DNA of 64,000 bases, from NCBI GenBank assembly GCA_003049485.1, contig PYST01000179.1, positions 18,482 to 82,481 of the forward strand, written 5' to 3'. The stretch is from Ophioceras dolichostomum. Its lineage: Eukaryota > Ascomycota > Sordariomycetes > Magnaporthales > Ophioceraceae. How positions within the stretch are numbered: the stretch's first letter is position 1; the number at the start of each line of letters is the position of its first letter. Below are positions 35,503 to 46,075 of the stretch, in pieces. Under the pieces are notes generated by a model. It ran no database searches. It was not told the DNA's origin and worked only from the letters and a program-made list of their open reading frames with translations. The position numbers were made by a program, and so were the translations under genes.

Positions 35503-36283
35503 TTAAGCCTTGTGGTGTTTGCGATAGCGGGGGTTGTTGGTCTTCCAAGCTGTCGCGTAGCTGTTAAAGCCTTCGTCGTCGTCCTCGCGGCGACGGGAGG
35601 CGTTGTCATAGCGCTTTTCGATGCGGCGCAGCTTCTTCCTCATCCATGCCATGTGCAAGCGCTGCTCTTTGGTGAGGCCCTCCTGCTGCAGCTGCTGTTC
35701 GTGTGGCTGCAGCTGCTGGTACTGGTCGGCGCTGTCAGCCGGGTCGGGGCCGTTGAGGTAGGGCTGCTGATGGGCTGAAGCGTTTGAGGCCGACGCCGTG
35801 TTAGGCAGCCACCAGCTCCCAGTCCCGTGAACATCGCCTCCGGTGGCTTGCTCGCTGAGATGACCCTGTCCCGTCAAAAAATCGGCGCGGTCGTTCTCAT
35901 AACCGCCAGCAGGTTGGTGATAACCAGCTCCGGCGATGGTCTCTGGGGAGTGCTGAGTTGGCTGGTAGTACTGGTTGCGATAGTACTCTGTGGGCACAAT
36001 CGTGCTGTCGCTGGGACTGTCGGCACGTGTGTGCTGTTGTTGCAGGTTGACCTGGAACTGGCCTTCGTCGCCCTGGTCCTGGTTCAGTGCCAGCTGGTCG
36101 AACGCACTATCGAAAGCATAAAACACAAGGACGGAAAAAATGTTCAGCCCGTGTCAGCCCAAGCCAGCACAGCATAATTTCGCCTGTAAGGAAGGACGTG
36201 GCCGCCTACCCAGTCATCCCGTCCTGAGCGTCATCGCCATCACCCGCCTCAAACGGCGCGGGCGAGTCCGGAGGTTGGTGCAT
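35503..36283 (-). CDS. Hypothetical Gln/Asp-rich protein
   Basis: Two exons, 36283-36210 and 36106-35503, join across a GTAGGC...TAG intron of 103 nt to give 225 residues. The protein starts MHQPPDSPAPFEAGDGDD, continues with Gln, Asn, Tyr and Pro-rich sequence, and ends in a basic segment (RLHMAWMRKKLRRIEKRYDNASRRREDDDE). There is no signal peptide, membrane span or domain I recognise. The basic helix-like C-terminus could bind nucleic acid or a partner. That idea is speculative. The consistent splice and long frame in GC-rich codons support a real gene, but a lineage-specific protein cannot be told from chance with certainty. Confidence 0.6.
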
Positions 36284-37470
36284 CACCGTTGCCAGCCAGG
36301 TCGGCAGTCACAATGAAATGCGAAGAATACAAAAAAAGAAGCAGGGAAACCATGTCCACGGCCCAAAAGGGAGGCCAGCCCCCCTTGATAAATAGGTACG
36401 CTTCATGTGCGGTTCTGCCAACAACTGTTTTATCGGCTCCGTTCGTTCGGGCCTGCCTTCGTTCAGTTCAGTTTCTATCCAAATGATTGGCACAGCCAGT
36501 GGAAAGCACGATTGTGATCGGTCCAGCACATCAACGCAGTCGTTTTTTTTGTGGAGAGTAATTGTGATGATGCCCCTGGTTGGCGAGTTGGAAGCCAAAG
36601 GGTACGAAAGGCAGGGCGGACTTCTCGGGAGTCCGAAAGCAGTGGTGGAAAGCGCACTGGATGAATCCATCACGCATGTGCTAATAGGTCCATCCCTCAT
36701 TTGGCCCCGCTGTGATAGCTTTCGTGGTTGGTCCAACTGGCTGAGGCAGGTGTCCGAAATCAACCGAATATTGGTGGAGATTAATGCAGTGATCATGCCG
36801 GAGTGAGCAAAATTATGGCCTGCAGGCAGCCATCACAAGCGTGGGCTTTCTGGCCAATCGCCAGATGAGCAGGTGACACCTGTGACTTGGCGAGTTTTAA
36901 TTGATCGGAGGGCAGAGTGGGGTGGCGCTGATTGGGAGGACGAAGCTGATTTGCTGTTTCCACGGAACAATCACGTCGCATGTGTGAGGAGTCGTGGCAA
37001 GTGTTGTGCCGGACCGAGTTTGGTCAGCCGGTTTGGTTTGCGGTCTTTTGGACGCCTTTTGGACGCCTTTTGGACGCATTTTTGGTTGTAGCCACATAAT
37101 TGAGGCGCCCTTGAGGCCGCTGAAACCCCGGAGACCCTACCGTGTACGGTACAAGTTTGCCACATTTGTGATATTGCCTTGCCCTGGTGATAAGGTTGCT
37201 GCCCAGGCCCGGGCTGAGGTTGGCTCGAAAAAGGCGACCGGACCCCCGCTTGTGGGTGATTTGGGCTGTGGACTGGAATTACAATTCTTAGGTCCTCCCA
37301 CACGCACGTCCCGGGCGTCATTGAATAACGTCCGCACCTGAACGCGAGGCCCTGAACGCGACGGGGCAGTTCTGCCTAGACAGGAGTATATTTAAGCTAC
37401 CTCGGTATCTAGCCTAGTCTTCTGTGCCTTGATTTGGACCTTTGTCGGCCTCCCAAGGCCCCAGGTTGCC
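36284..37470. other. Intergenic, divergent hypothetical / zinc-finger
   Basis: About 1.2 kb that should hold both promoters. It contains three perfect tandem copies of an 11-bp unit at 37045-37077. A TATA-like TATATTTAAG is at about 37387-37396, roughly 80 bp before the zinc-finger start, and may serve that gene. Two small ORFs here lack any recognisable feature. Confidence 0.5.
37045..37077. repeat. 11-bp tandem repeat, three perfect copies
   Basis: The unit CTTTTGGACGC occurs three times head to tail. It lies in the intergenic region upstream of the zinc-finger gene. Confidence 0.9.
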
Positions 37471-39567
37471 ATGGAATCCATCAGTCTTCTGGTGCGAGAC
37501 ATCGGATCGATTTTCAGCAGTGTCGTCAACGAAAGTGTCCCTTCAGATCAGGTATTCGATGGATTGCCCACCGATACTGAGGCCGCCGAGGTGCCTCTAA
37601 AGGACCCTCCATCGCCTGGGTCGACTTTGTCCGAGTTGCACGACTGGTGCGAATTTCAGTTCCCAGAGGAGAGGATTGTGCCGTCGCCGCAGCCTGGGTC
37701 GGCACTCCCGACCCTATCACAGACAGGATCAAGCTTGACGGAGTCTGAGGGACTGTCGATGCTCCGCGAACAACAGGGTCCAACGAATTCAAGGAGATCC
37801 GAACTACCTGAGGGACCAAATTCGGAAATAGAACTCGCCGAGCAGGAGGGCCCCAGGCAGCACCTGCCTGCGCGCAAATCGCCCCTCGTGGTTGCCCAGG
37901 ACGAAGTGAATGAGGGGCGACTGTCGACGCCACCTGGCCTGGCTATTTCATTTGGAGCGCCAGACTTGCGACAGGGAATATCGCCGTCGGTGGATCATAT
38001 CGAAGAGGCTGGCTACCGGAAATTTGTCGATTATATTCATGAGCACAGGGTCGAAGGAACAGGAGCCCCGAGAGGAAGAGGAAGAGGAAGAGGACAGTCA
38101 CCCCGGACAGAGGAGTCCTCAACTGAATCCTCAACTGGACACCCTGATTACGAATCCCCAGGCAGCGATGGGTGCAGCCCTACCTTAAGTCGCAGACCGA
38201 GTCCCGGGAGCTCTGCGGACGAGCTCGACGCTCCTTCTACTCCCGGCTCCGCTTCCGGAGGCGCATCACCCATGGCACTATTCCCAAGAGAAATGGACGG
38301 ACTGGAGTACGATCACCAAGGACCGATAGGCCACCACCACCACCACCACCACCATCACCACCAGCAAAACCACTGGAGGGATGCGACACCATACGTTGAG
38401 GGGACCGAGAACCTCTCACCCCATCAGATCTTCGGAGACCCAACAGGCGGCTCCGACCAACGACAGAAACAGACTGGACACGGCAGCAACAGCAACCGGG
38501 CCCACGGGAACACCAAGCGGAAGCGGACCGACGACAGCGGTCGGTCAGGAAGCTATGCGGACGGTGGATACGGAGACGACGACGAGGAGGACCCCCCTCT
38601 CAGCGGCGGCGGCAACAGCAACGGCGCGGGCAACGGCGTGGGCGTGGGCGAGGACGGCTCGCGACCGGCGAAGAACGGCAAGAGGACGGCGTCGTTCGCG
38701 TGCCCTTATCTGAAGTACGACCCGATCCGCCACAAGTCGTGCAACTCGCACATGCTCTCCAAGATCAGCTACGTCAAGCAGCACATCAAGCGCGCGCACC
38801 GCATGCCGATCCACTGCCCCATCTGCTTCGAGACCTTCGACGACGAGGAGGAGCGCGACGGCCACCTGCGGGGCCAGACCTGCCAGAAGCGCGAGCCGCG
38901 CCTGTTCGAGGGCGTGTCGACCCGCCAGCTCTCGGAACTGAGCAAGCGGAGCGACCAGAAGAAGACGGAGGAGGAGCAGTGGTTCTTCATCTACGAGCTC
39001 ATCTTCCCGGACTCCCCCCTGCCGCGCACGCCCTACGTCGACCCGGAGCTGTCCGAGGACCTGGTCGACTTCAACGCCTTCCTCCAGGTCGGCGGCGCCC
39101 GAGCGGTCAGGGACATGGTCATCCGGCGACTGCCCCCTTCCGTCGCCTTCGGCGTCGTCGAGCAGGAGCTCTTCTCCATCGACGCCTTCGCGCACGCGTT
39201 CCGAGACATCTTCAAGGACTGGCTGCGCGTACGTGGGGGCACCACCAGCCCCGAGCACGGAGCCAACCTGCTGCTGTACGCCGCAGGTAGACAGGCCGCT
39301 GCTGCGAAAGCCTCCTCCTCGTCGTCTTCGGCGGCTGCGGCACTGCCACCGCCCACGACCGGGTCTCCAATAGCATTGCCCCTGAGCGGACCGGGAGGAA
39401 CGCCTATCAACGGGTCTGCGGGATCCATGCCACTAGCAGAGATGGTATCGCCCGCGGGAAGTGGAGGAGGAGGACCAGGAGGAGGAGGGGGGCAAGGGAC
39501 GAATGGAAATGGCTCTGGGCTGCCGACGCCGACTTACCACAGGGAGGATGTCCACGTTGCTCCGTGA
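37471..39567 (+). CDS. Zinc-finger-like protein (fungal C2H2-type), probable nuclear
   Basis: A 698-residue intronless frame. The first 400 residues are Ser/Pro/acidic and disordered-looking, with an RGRGRGRG run and a polyhistidine tract of ten or more His at about 38332-38362. At about 408-470 lies a Cys/His-rich block, FACPYLKYDP...CNSHMLSKISYVKQHIKRAH, followed by HCPICFETFDDEEERDGHLR and C. It fits two degenerate C2H2 fingers as seen in many fungal proteins of unknown role. A conserved-looking helical region follows (EEEQWFFIYELIFPDSPLPRTPYVD). The C-terminus is Ala/Ser/Gly-rich. An in-frame ATG at 37429 would add 14 residues; 37471 was preferred for its context. A role in transcription is possible but not shown. 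Confidence 0.8.
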   Translation: MESISLLVRDIGSIFSSVVNESVPSDQVFDGLPTDTEAAEVPLKDPPSPGSTLSELHDWCEFQFPEERIVPSPQPGSALPTLSQTGSSLTESEGLSMLREQQGPTNSRRSELPEGPNSEIELAEQEGPRQHLPARKSPLVVAQDEVNEGRLSTPPGLAISFGAPDLRQGISPSVDHIEEAGYRKFVDYIHEHRVEGTGAPRGRGRGRGQSPRTEESSTESSTGHPDYESPGSDGCSPTLSRRPSPGSSADELDAPSTPGSASGGASPMALFPREMDGLEYDHQGPIGHHHHHHHHHHQQNHWRDATPYVEGTENLSPHQIFGDPTGGSDQRQKQTGHGSNSNRAHGNTKRKRTDDSGRSGSYADGGYGDDDEEDPPLSGGGNSNGAGNGVGVGEDGSRPAKNGKRTASFACPYLKYDPIRHKSCNSHMLSKISYVKQHIKRAHRMPIHCPICFETFDDEEERDGHLRGQTCQKREPRLFEGVSTRQLSELSKRSDQKKTEEEQWFFIYELIFPDSPLPRTPYVDPELSEDLVDFNAFLQVGGARAVRDMVIRRLPPSVAFGVVEQELFSIDAFAHAFRDIFKDWLRVRGGTTSPEHGANLLLYAAGRQAAAAKASSSSSSAAAALPPPTTGSPIALPLSGPGGTPINGSAGSMPLAEMVSPAGSGGGGPGGGGGQGTNGNGSGLPTPTYHREDVHVAP

Positions 39568-40420
39568 TCGACTTGCGTGTGCACAGCATGCAGACTACCT
39601 ACCCGAGTCAGTATGTCGACAAACGTGAGGAGAAATCATCGAGGTTGTCAACGACTCCACCTGAACGGATCCAACCACGGCCACCCCCTCTGTAAGGCAT
39701 CAACGAGGCAGAAACAACTCGGAGCACCCCACATATCCGGGGGGTGGGTCGCCCAATGGTCCGCATCTCCCCCAACCCAGATCGCACGAATTCAAAGCAC
39801 GAACCACGCACCCCTCTCGACACCTGCTGCACCACCACAAATTGCGAGACCTTACGCGCACTCTCTATTCTGGACGTGTGTTTTTCTACGGGACAAGAAA
39901 ACATCGCTTCGTTGAAAGTGCTAGTTTTGGCTTGGGGAACACCTGTGGCACCTATCAGCTCACAGTTCCGCTCCCGGGCCGCTCTATTCTTTTTCTCTTC
40001 TTCTCCTAGTCCTCGTCTGGCCGATAATCAGCTCCATCCGGGGAGAGCTATCACGACTTTCTTATTCTACCTGCTTGTTGCTCTTTCCTTTTCCTTGTTT
40101 CTTACGTACCCAGCGTGATCTCTCTTTCTCTCAATCTCTCTCCTATCCTTCTCAGGTACCTCTTTTCAGATCACACTCGCTTAATACCCCCTTACTACTG
40201 CACTCGTTTTCTGACTTCATATCTTTTATTTCGAATCCACGATACTTCAGGTTGTAATTTCATTAGGGTGGAACAGGAATTTGCAGAACGAGGTAGTAGC
40301 TTGGTACTAGGGGTCTACCCGGATATCATTCATAGCCTTAGTAATAATGCCACTCGCTCTCCCGCAGTCGCTCTACTCCCACGTTTTTCAAACACACCTC
40401 TCTACCTGACTTGCGGGTGT
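39568..40420. other. Convergent intergenic region, zinc-finger / glycosidase pseudogene
   Basis: About 850 nt of pyrimidine-rich sequence after the zinc-finger stop. No open frame is convincing. Confidence 0.5.
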
Positions 40421-40878
40421 CTAAAGCGCCTGCTGTAACCTTTTGTGCTTGATCACCCAGATGCCGTCGTGCGGGAAGCCGGGCGTGTCGCTCTCGGAAC
40501 CTTCCCAGCCTTTGACCATATATGCCACTAATAATATAGGAGGAGAGAGAGGGGGGAAGGAGAGGGGAAAAGGAAACGAGCTGTGCCTAATCTCACCTAC
40601 GAGAAGGAACTCGGAATTGTAAGCAAAGGTGGTGGTGTGCCGCCGATGCCTCCACGGACGGCGAAGTCTTGTATCAAACTGTCAGTACTTTTTGTTTTAC
40701 GGTAGAAAATGAAAGAAGAAGAAGAAGGGGGGAAAAAAAAATACTATGTCAGGCCAAAAATAGCAGCTAGTGGTGTTTGGAAACAACCGATTTCTGGCCG
40801 ACTATTTCGCCGAATGAATCGACCGGGTGATTTTCTTTTTCAAGGAAAAGAAAACAGAAAAGAAAAGGAGGCAAAGGG

Positions 40879-40910
40879 NAAAAAGGGGGGGGGGGGGGGG
40901 GGGGGGGGGG
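40879..40910. other. Ambiguous base and poly-G run
   Basis: An N at 40879 is followed by A-rich bases and about 26 G in a row. This is probably a low-quality or collapsed homopolymer in the assembly, so local length is unreliable. Confidence 0.85.
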
Positions 40911-41226
40911 AGAGATAGTACTGGATAAGTAGTAGTACTGGTACTCACCAGCGTCGTCAAATATCCCGTTAATCAAACGCCGTCAACGAAACACCGCCCT
41001 TTCCCTATTCCCAGTCCTTGCCGAGTTATAACTAGGTAGCGAGCTCGTTTCTCCCCTAGCCCCTTATCTTGTCGTCTGTCCATACCTCGGCTACCTTATC
41101 GGCCGTCCGCAGCGTATGATGGCGGCAGAACTTGTTGGTTGGGCTTCAAGGGGAAAAAGCAAACACGCGCGTGGTAAACCAATCTGTTGATTCTGATGAT
41201 GTACAGGGAAGAGTAAAGGTAGTCTA

Positions 41227-41351
41227 CACGTGAGTCGGAGGAATCGCTTTTGTAAGCGATTCCAAGGGGCCCACGTGACCTAAGGTCTGTCGAGGGGGCT
41301 GCCTTGGTGACTGAGGCAACTCGTCCACGTGGGTGCACGGAAGTGCACCCA
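41227..41351. repeat. Foldback cluster with two perfect hairpins
   Basis: A perfect 10-bp stem with a 4-nt loop occupies 41240-41263 (arms GGAATCGCTT and AAGCGATTCC). A perfect 9-bp stem with a GGAA loop occupies 41330-41351 (arms TGGGTGCAC and GTGCACCCA). CACGTG occurs at 41227, 41272 and 41326, and the 8-bp arms CCCACGTG (41270) and CACGTGGG (41326) are inverted. The cluster lies in non-homologous DNA inside the glycosidase pseudogene, as expected of a small foldback or MITE-like insertion. Confidence 0.75.
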
Positions 41352-43950
41352 ACCGTGGTTCAACAGAACTACTAATTACTAGAGGGCAGCATGCCCTGCA
41401 GCAAGCATGATGAGGCTCCGCAGATCGCCGGTTCCGCCCATGCCGTTCCACCTGGAGGCGTTGAGGCGTTCGTAGACGACGTAGAGACTCAGGTCGTCGT
41501 CCTCGGAGATGGGGGTGGTGGTAGTCACCGGTGGAAGGGCGAGGGAGGCGAGGACGGATGGATGTCCAAGGAGTGGGGATCGGGAGGAGGAGTTTCGTGA
41601 GGAAAGAGGAGGAGGTGTTCCGGCCTAGTGCTAGCAGGAGATCTGGTGGGTGATGGAATGGGGGCGTGGCTATACATTAGGGTAGCCAGGCACTGTAGGC
41701 TCTGCAATGGGGTTTGGGATGCCAGGGTGCCAAGTCAGTCGTCTCTGCTCTCAGGTAATGGGAGAAAAGCTGGAAACGTTTAGGCCCCTGCTTCACGAAC
41801 GGTGGTGGACCGAGATCGTAATATCCCGACGATTCGTTCTTCCACGCGTATAAAGCCATGTAGTCGGCCGTGTGCCTAATAATAGGCTCTCAGAGCTCCA
41901 GCGTTTCTCTTGATGGACGGGCTTTGTAAGAGAGTTCGGCCACGAACATCGGGCGTGGTGGAAGGCCGTCGGTCAGCAATAGCATGGTGGGCTGCTGGCT
42001 TAGGTTAGTAGGAATCATGTGAGAAGCCCGCCCCCTGCTATACCTGTGCTGCCACATCAAGAGAGCGTTGATGCTCCCAGGTGAACTCCTTTCTATCACA
42101 GCCTCGGCCGTCTTAGGCCACCTAAAGGAGAAGGAAGAGGAGTGTGTCCTCCAAGTCAACGAATGAAGGCTCCTACCAAAGGGTAATGTCTTGCCTGAAG
42201 ACTGAAAAGAGGGGGGCTGGCTTGACGCCCACTCACACGCGCCCTCCCAGCCCATCTCCCTAGCTCGGTCGAGCGAGGTCGACAGAAGCTTGTGATAGAG
42301 CTCGGGAAGAATGTCATCGAAGCACTTCTGTTCCTCCTAGGAGCATTAGTGGTTGTTGTGACGGGCGACCATCTCCATATGCAACTTGCCTGGTCACACA
42401 CAAATCAAGGCGAGGAAGCAAAGGGAGAAAGAAGAAGACGTAGATAGTGACCCTCCGGAGGAAGCTGCCGTCGTGTACAAATGGCAACAGGGAAGATAGA
42501 CAGCAAATGGAAGCACAAGTCAAGGAACTTAATGACTCAGAACATACCGTACCACCCACCAAAATTCATCAGCCCGCTCTCCTGAGGCGGCTGGCCCTCC
42601 GCTGCACCGTTGATCCGCACGTAAAACTGCGATCGGATGATCCGGCGCTGTGGCTCGTCTGCCTTGGGGTTGGGCGGCGCCGTGGGGTCGACGAAGCCGC
42701 TCTCCTCCTAGTAGTCGAGCCAGTCGACTGCATTCCGCTCGGCGATGACGGCAGGGAGGGGCGGCCTGGCCTTTCGCGGGGAGATTTGGAGCGTGAACGA
42801 GATGCTACTGCTGCTGTTGCCGCTGCGGCTGTCACTCGTAGCAGAAGAGGGAGCTGTGGAAGAAGACCTCGTAGTGTTCCAACCCAGAGTGTACCGATAT
42901 GCCTTCTTGGGAAGTCGACGACCCTTCGGCTTCGGCTTCGTCGTCGCGCGTCAGCACGAGAGGAGGCGACTTGTTGTCGACCGGCCAGCGCAGGTTGACG
43001 AAGTACGTCGTGTCCTACATCTTGTGGTAGATGTGCGCCATGTCTGCACTGCATGATGATGATGACGAGACGAGGCGCGTGCTGTGGTTGAACGGGAAGT
43101 CGTTCACCCATGCGAAGACCTCGTACTTGTACGACTTGGAGTAGATGGGCCGGTAGGGGAAGTCGAGCTCGACCTGGAGGCTATCTGATGCGATCAAGGG
43201 TGAGTCGATCTCGAAGGCGACTGAATCTGAGGCGAACTCGCCTCGCGTGTTGACCGTCACGGGCATCAGTCGGGACGTTTGAGGAAGACCCGGGCCCGGA
43301 CCCGGACCTGGCGGCCACGAGGAAGGTGGATGTGGTGGTGCCGTTCCACAGGTCCAACTTCACTCCTGTCTAGGGGAGAGTATGTCGGAGGCTGTGAGAG
43401 TGTCGCCGTTGTAGCGGAGGCCGATGCGGCTGGGGTTGATACGGTTCGGGTTGCCGATCAGCCATTGGGAGACGGCTGGGAGGTTCGGATCGGGGTTTGC
43501 GTAATACACCTCCCGTCCGTGGGTGAGCATGGCTGTGTCCTTGTAGTCCTCCAGCTTCTCTCTAGGTTCACGTCAGGTGGTTCGGTTAGTGTCGGTCAGG
43601 GGGTAGTCTTCGGATGTCGAGTCTATTGTCAAGAGCGGATACTTTCCACCCGCGCTACTTATCCGTCGCTAGGCAGGGAGTCGTTATGCCATGCCCGGCG
43701 AGACATGGAGTTGAAGGGAAGGAAGGTCTGGAAAGGCCAGTGTCGGTCTGGGGAGTGACAATGATGGCTAGAGGGTACGGGCTCATAGTGCGCACCACCT
43801 GCATTCCGGTGTTGTCAACGTCAAGGCGAAGCTGCCGTTTCCCACCTGGAGCGGTGTGGTGGAATTGCTGATCAAGCTCGTCCGGATGACGTATCTGGAC
43901 ACAACGGCACGCCTTGAAGGCTAACTAAGTAAGTCCTATTCTGCATGATA

Positions 43951-44926
43951 GAGTACAACGCTGCCTCTCCTGCCCATGTCTCTCCCGCGTCCCTTGACTC
44001 ACCTGTCGATTTTCCCCAGCGCCAGGGCCGGCAACGATGACAGGACTACGAGGCCGGCCGTGTCGCCCGAGCTCCTGTATCGCCATCCGGGAAAATCCAC
44101 CCCGAACAGTTCTTTGCTTCGGAGAAGATTCTCCTCATTCTCCAAATCTCTTCTTCAAAGTGGAGGTTGATGAACGTCACATCGCGGGATCTGAGATCCA
44201 CTTACCCCGGGTCCCGTCACCAGATTTCCGTAGTACCCCGGGCAGGGAAAGGGAACTAAAAATGGATGGACGACGGGACCCAGGCTATCGACGGATCACG
44301 ACCCATTTGCCCCACGTCAAAAGACCGTCGGTAGCCCGCCGCATCGCTTAATACCGACGGGAGAGTTGCTGATGACGACAGCTGGTGGTCTGTCTGGGCA
44401 GGGTAGGGCCGGTGATCATCAGGGGGCTGGCTACCGAGAGGAATGACACAAACGAGGCCACCATTGGGGCAACAAGCAGAGCAAAAGTAATGCCAAGTGG
44501 TTGACATGGTTTTTCGATGTATGTGTGTTCTATCTTCTTGTCTTCGATGACATATCTCATCTTATAGCTCCTCTCTGGGAGTCAGATGCTGGGTATCTTT
44601 CCTTCTCATATCCTTCCTGTATGGTCGCCGCCATAGATCCTGCCTCTTTTTATCCCCCCTGAAAGACTCTAGAACTCCTGAGTAGGTAGGTAGCCAAACC
44701 ATAACAAAACTCGCAAAAAAAGACGAACCAAGAACCAGCTCAGGCGTACTATGACTACCTATGTGCATCTGCGGAAAGAAACAGAAGAGGGGAGAAATAT
44801 TCACAGAGAATAAGCAGGAGTAGCCTTTGTATATCCAAGAAGAACGCAAAAAGGTCAAAAACCAAGTACAGGGCAAAGAAGCGAAGCGTGGAAAGAAGAA
44901 GAAGGACAGGCAGGGCAGAAAAGAAA
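43951..44926. other. Intergenic upstream of glycosidase pseudogene
   Basis: About 1 kb. Minus-strand frames near 44500-44350 include hydrophobic runs that might be a decayed signal peptide of the pseudogene, but no clean exon can be shown. An AGGT repeat lies at about 44681-44692. Confidence 0.45.
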
Positions 44927-46075
44927 TCAAGCATTTGCCCTAACCTGTAAAGGCGCATCCGAGACCCTCAAGCCTCCACCACCGCTACTGCTACGCCTAG
45001 CAGCAGCAGCCGCAGCCTTGGCCTGCATCCTCAGGTCCAAGAACTGCCCCACCGTCGACACGACCTGCTCCTCGAACGACCGGAACCTGAACCCAAACGT
45101 CTCCTCCGTGAGCTCGACGTCGAGCCTCAGCGGAACCGTGTCCACGTTCCCCCTGGCCGTCAGCAGACGCGACTCGACCGCCTCCGGGAAGTACCTCGAG
45201 GCTATCTCCTTCGCGTCGTTCCACCGCGCTCCCCTGGGATCCGAAAGTATATAGCTCTGGTTCCCCGGGACGCGCACGGGCGACAGCGCGGCCACGTGCG
45301 CGCGCGCCACGTCGTCGACGTGCACCGTCGCGCCGGCGTACGGGCCGAAATGCTTGCCGAGCAGCAGCGCCAGCACGACGGCGTTGGTGCCCCGCATGGC
45401 GCCCGCCGGCGTGGTCGCGGCGTCGTTGCGGCCCAGCACGAAGGACGGGTGCAGGTGCACGACGTCGAAGGCGGGGCGCTCGCGCGCGACCCATCTCTCC
45501 GCCGCGGAGAGCGCGGCCACTTTTGAAGCGGCGTACGCGGCGAACTCGGACGGAAAGGGCTCGCGCGCGGGCGGCAGGCGGTCCTCGGGGGAGACGGGCC
45601 CGCTGCGCCGCGGCCGCCGGACGGTGCCCTCCATCTCGGCGACGGGGACCAGCGACACGATGGAGGAGGTGATCACCACGCGGCGCACAGTGCCAGAGCG
45701 CTGCGCGGCCTCGAGCATGCCCAGGGTGCCGCGCACGGCGGGGCGGATGAAGTACTCGTTGTGCTGGCGCGAGAGCTGAGCGCCAGCAGAAGATTCGCCG
45801 GTCGCGAGCGGGGAGGCGATGTGGATCACGTGCGTGGCGTCGAGGACGGCGTCGTCGTAGGCGTCGGGCGCGGTGATGTCGGGGACGACGGCGAAGGAGA
45901 GGCGGCCGGGCGGCAGGTTGAGGGCTTGGATCTGCGGCCGGGAGAGGATCTGCCCGATCTTGGACTCTGACCGGACGGCGGCCCGGACGGTGTAGCCCGC
46001 GAGCAGGAGGTGGAAGAGCGTGGTGGAGCCGACGTGGCCCGTGGCGCCGGTTATTAGCACTAGATTGTGCTGCAT
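44927..46075 (-). CDS. NAD(P)-dependent epimerase/dehydratase-type reductase (extended SDR)
   Basis: A 382-residue intronless cytosolic oxidoreductase of the extended/atypical short-chain dehydrogenase group, similar to fungal ketoreductases (Gre2) and dihydroflavonol-4-reductases. The Rossmann motif GATGHVG is at 10-16. The catalytic YxxxK is Tyr181-Lys185 in YAASK, preceded by ITSSIVS at 135-141. HPSFVLGRND and TVHVDDVARAHV are typical of this family. It should reduce a carbonyl with NADPH; the substrate is unknown. The last 25 residues are Ala- and Ser/Gly-rich, beyond the usual fold. The start follows a clean upstream stop and has the N-terminal beta strand directly after it. No partner enzyme is adjacent. 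Confidence 0.9.
   Translation of the reverse strand: MQHNLVLITGATGHVGSTTLFHLLLAGYTVRAAVRSESKIGQILSRPQIQALNLPPGRLSFAVVPDITAPDAYDDAVLDATHVIHIASPLATGESSAGAQLSRQHNEYFIRPAVRGTLGMLEAAQRSGTVRRVVITSSIVSLVPVAEMEGTVRRPRRSGPVSPEDRLPPAREPFPSEFAAYAASKVAALSAAERWVARERPAFDVVHLHPSFVLGRNDAATTPAGAMRGTNAVVLALLLGKHFGPYAGATVHVDDVARAHVAALSPVRVPGNQSYILSDPRGARWNDAKEIASRYFPEAVESRLLTARGNVDTVPLRLDVELTEETFGFRFRSFEEQVVSTVGQFLDLRMQAKAAAAAARRSSSGGGGLRVSDAPLQVRANA

Larger units (their letters stand above)
40421..43950 (-). pseudogene. Decayed six-hairpin glycosidase (secreted (alpha/alpha)6 type)
   Basis: Fragments in several minus-strand frames line up in order with fungal six-hairpin glycosidases. Examples are LISNSTTPLQVGNGSFA and VDNTGMQ (about 43880-43790, separated by a frameshift), YYANPDPNLPAVSQWLIGN (about 43500), EFASDSVAFEIDSPL (about 43240), YFVNLRWPVDNKSPP (about 43000), QFYVRINGAAEGQPPQESGL (about 42600), CFDDILPELYHKLLSTSLDR (about 42300), YMALYAWKNESSGYYDLGPP (about 41850), LYVVYERLNAS (about 41480) and VKGWEGSESDTPGFPHDGI near the end. 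In-frame stops follow HIYHKM and WLDY and appear twice after MVARHNNH. About 75 expected codons between about 41390 and 40710 are replaced by unrelated DNA with hairpins. The 5' end is not resolved. An inactive copy is clear; the exact family number is not. Confidence 0.82.

Noticed and set aside
44256..44560. Hydrophobic minus-strand frames as the signal-peptide exon of the glycosidase
   Set aside because: Several frames are hydrophobic, but none joins by a clear splice to the pseudogene remnants, and stops intervene.
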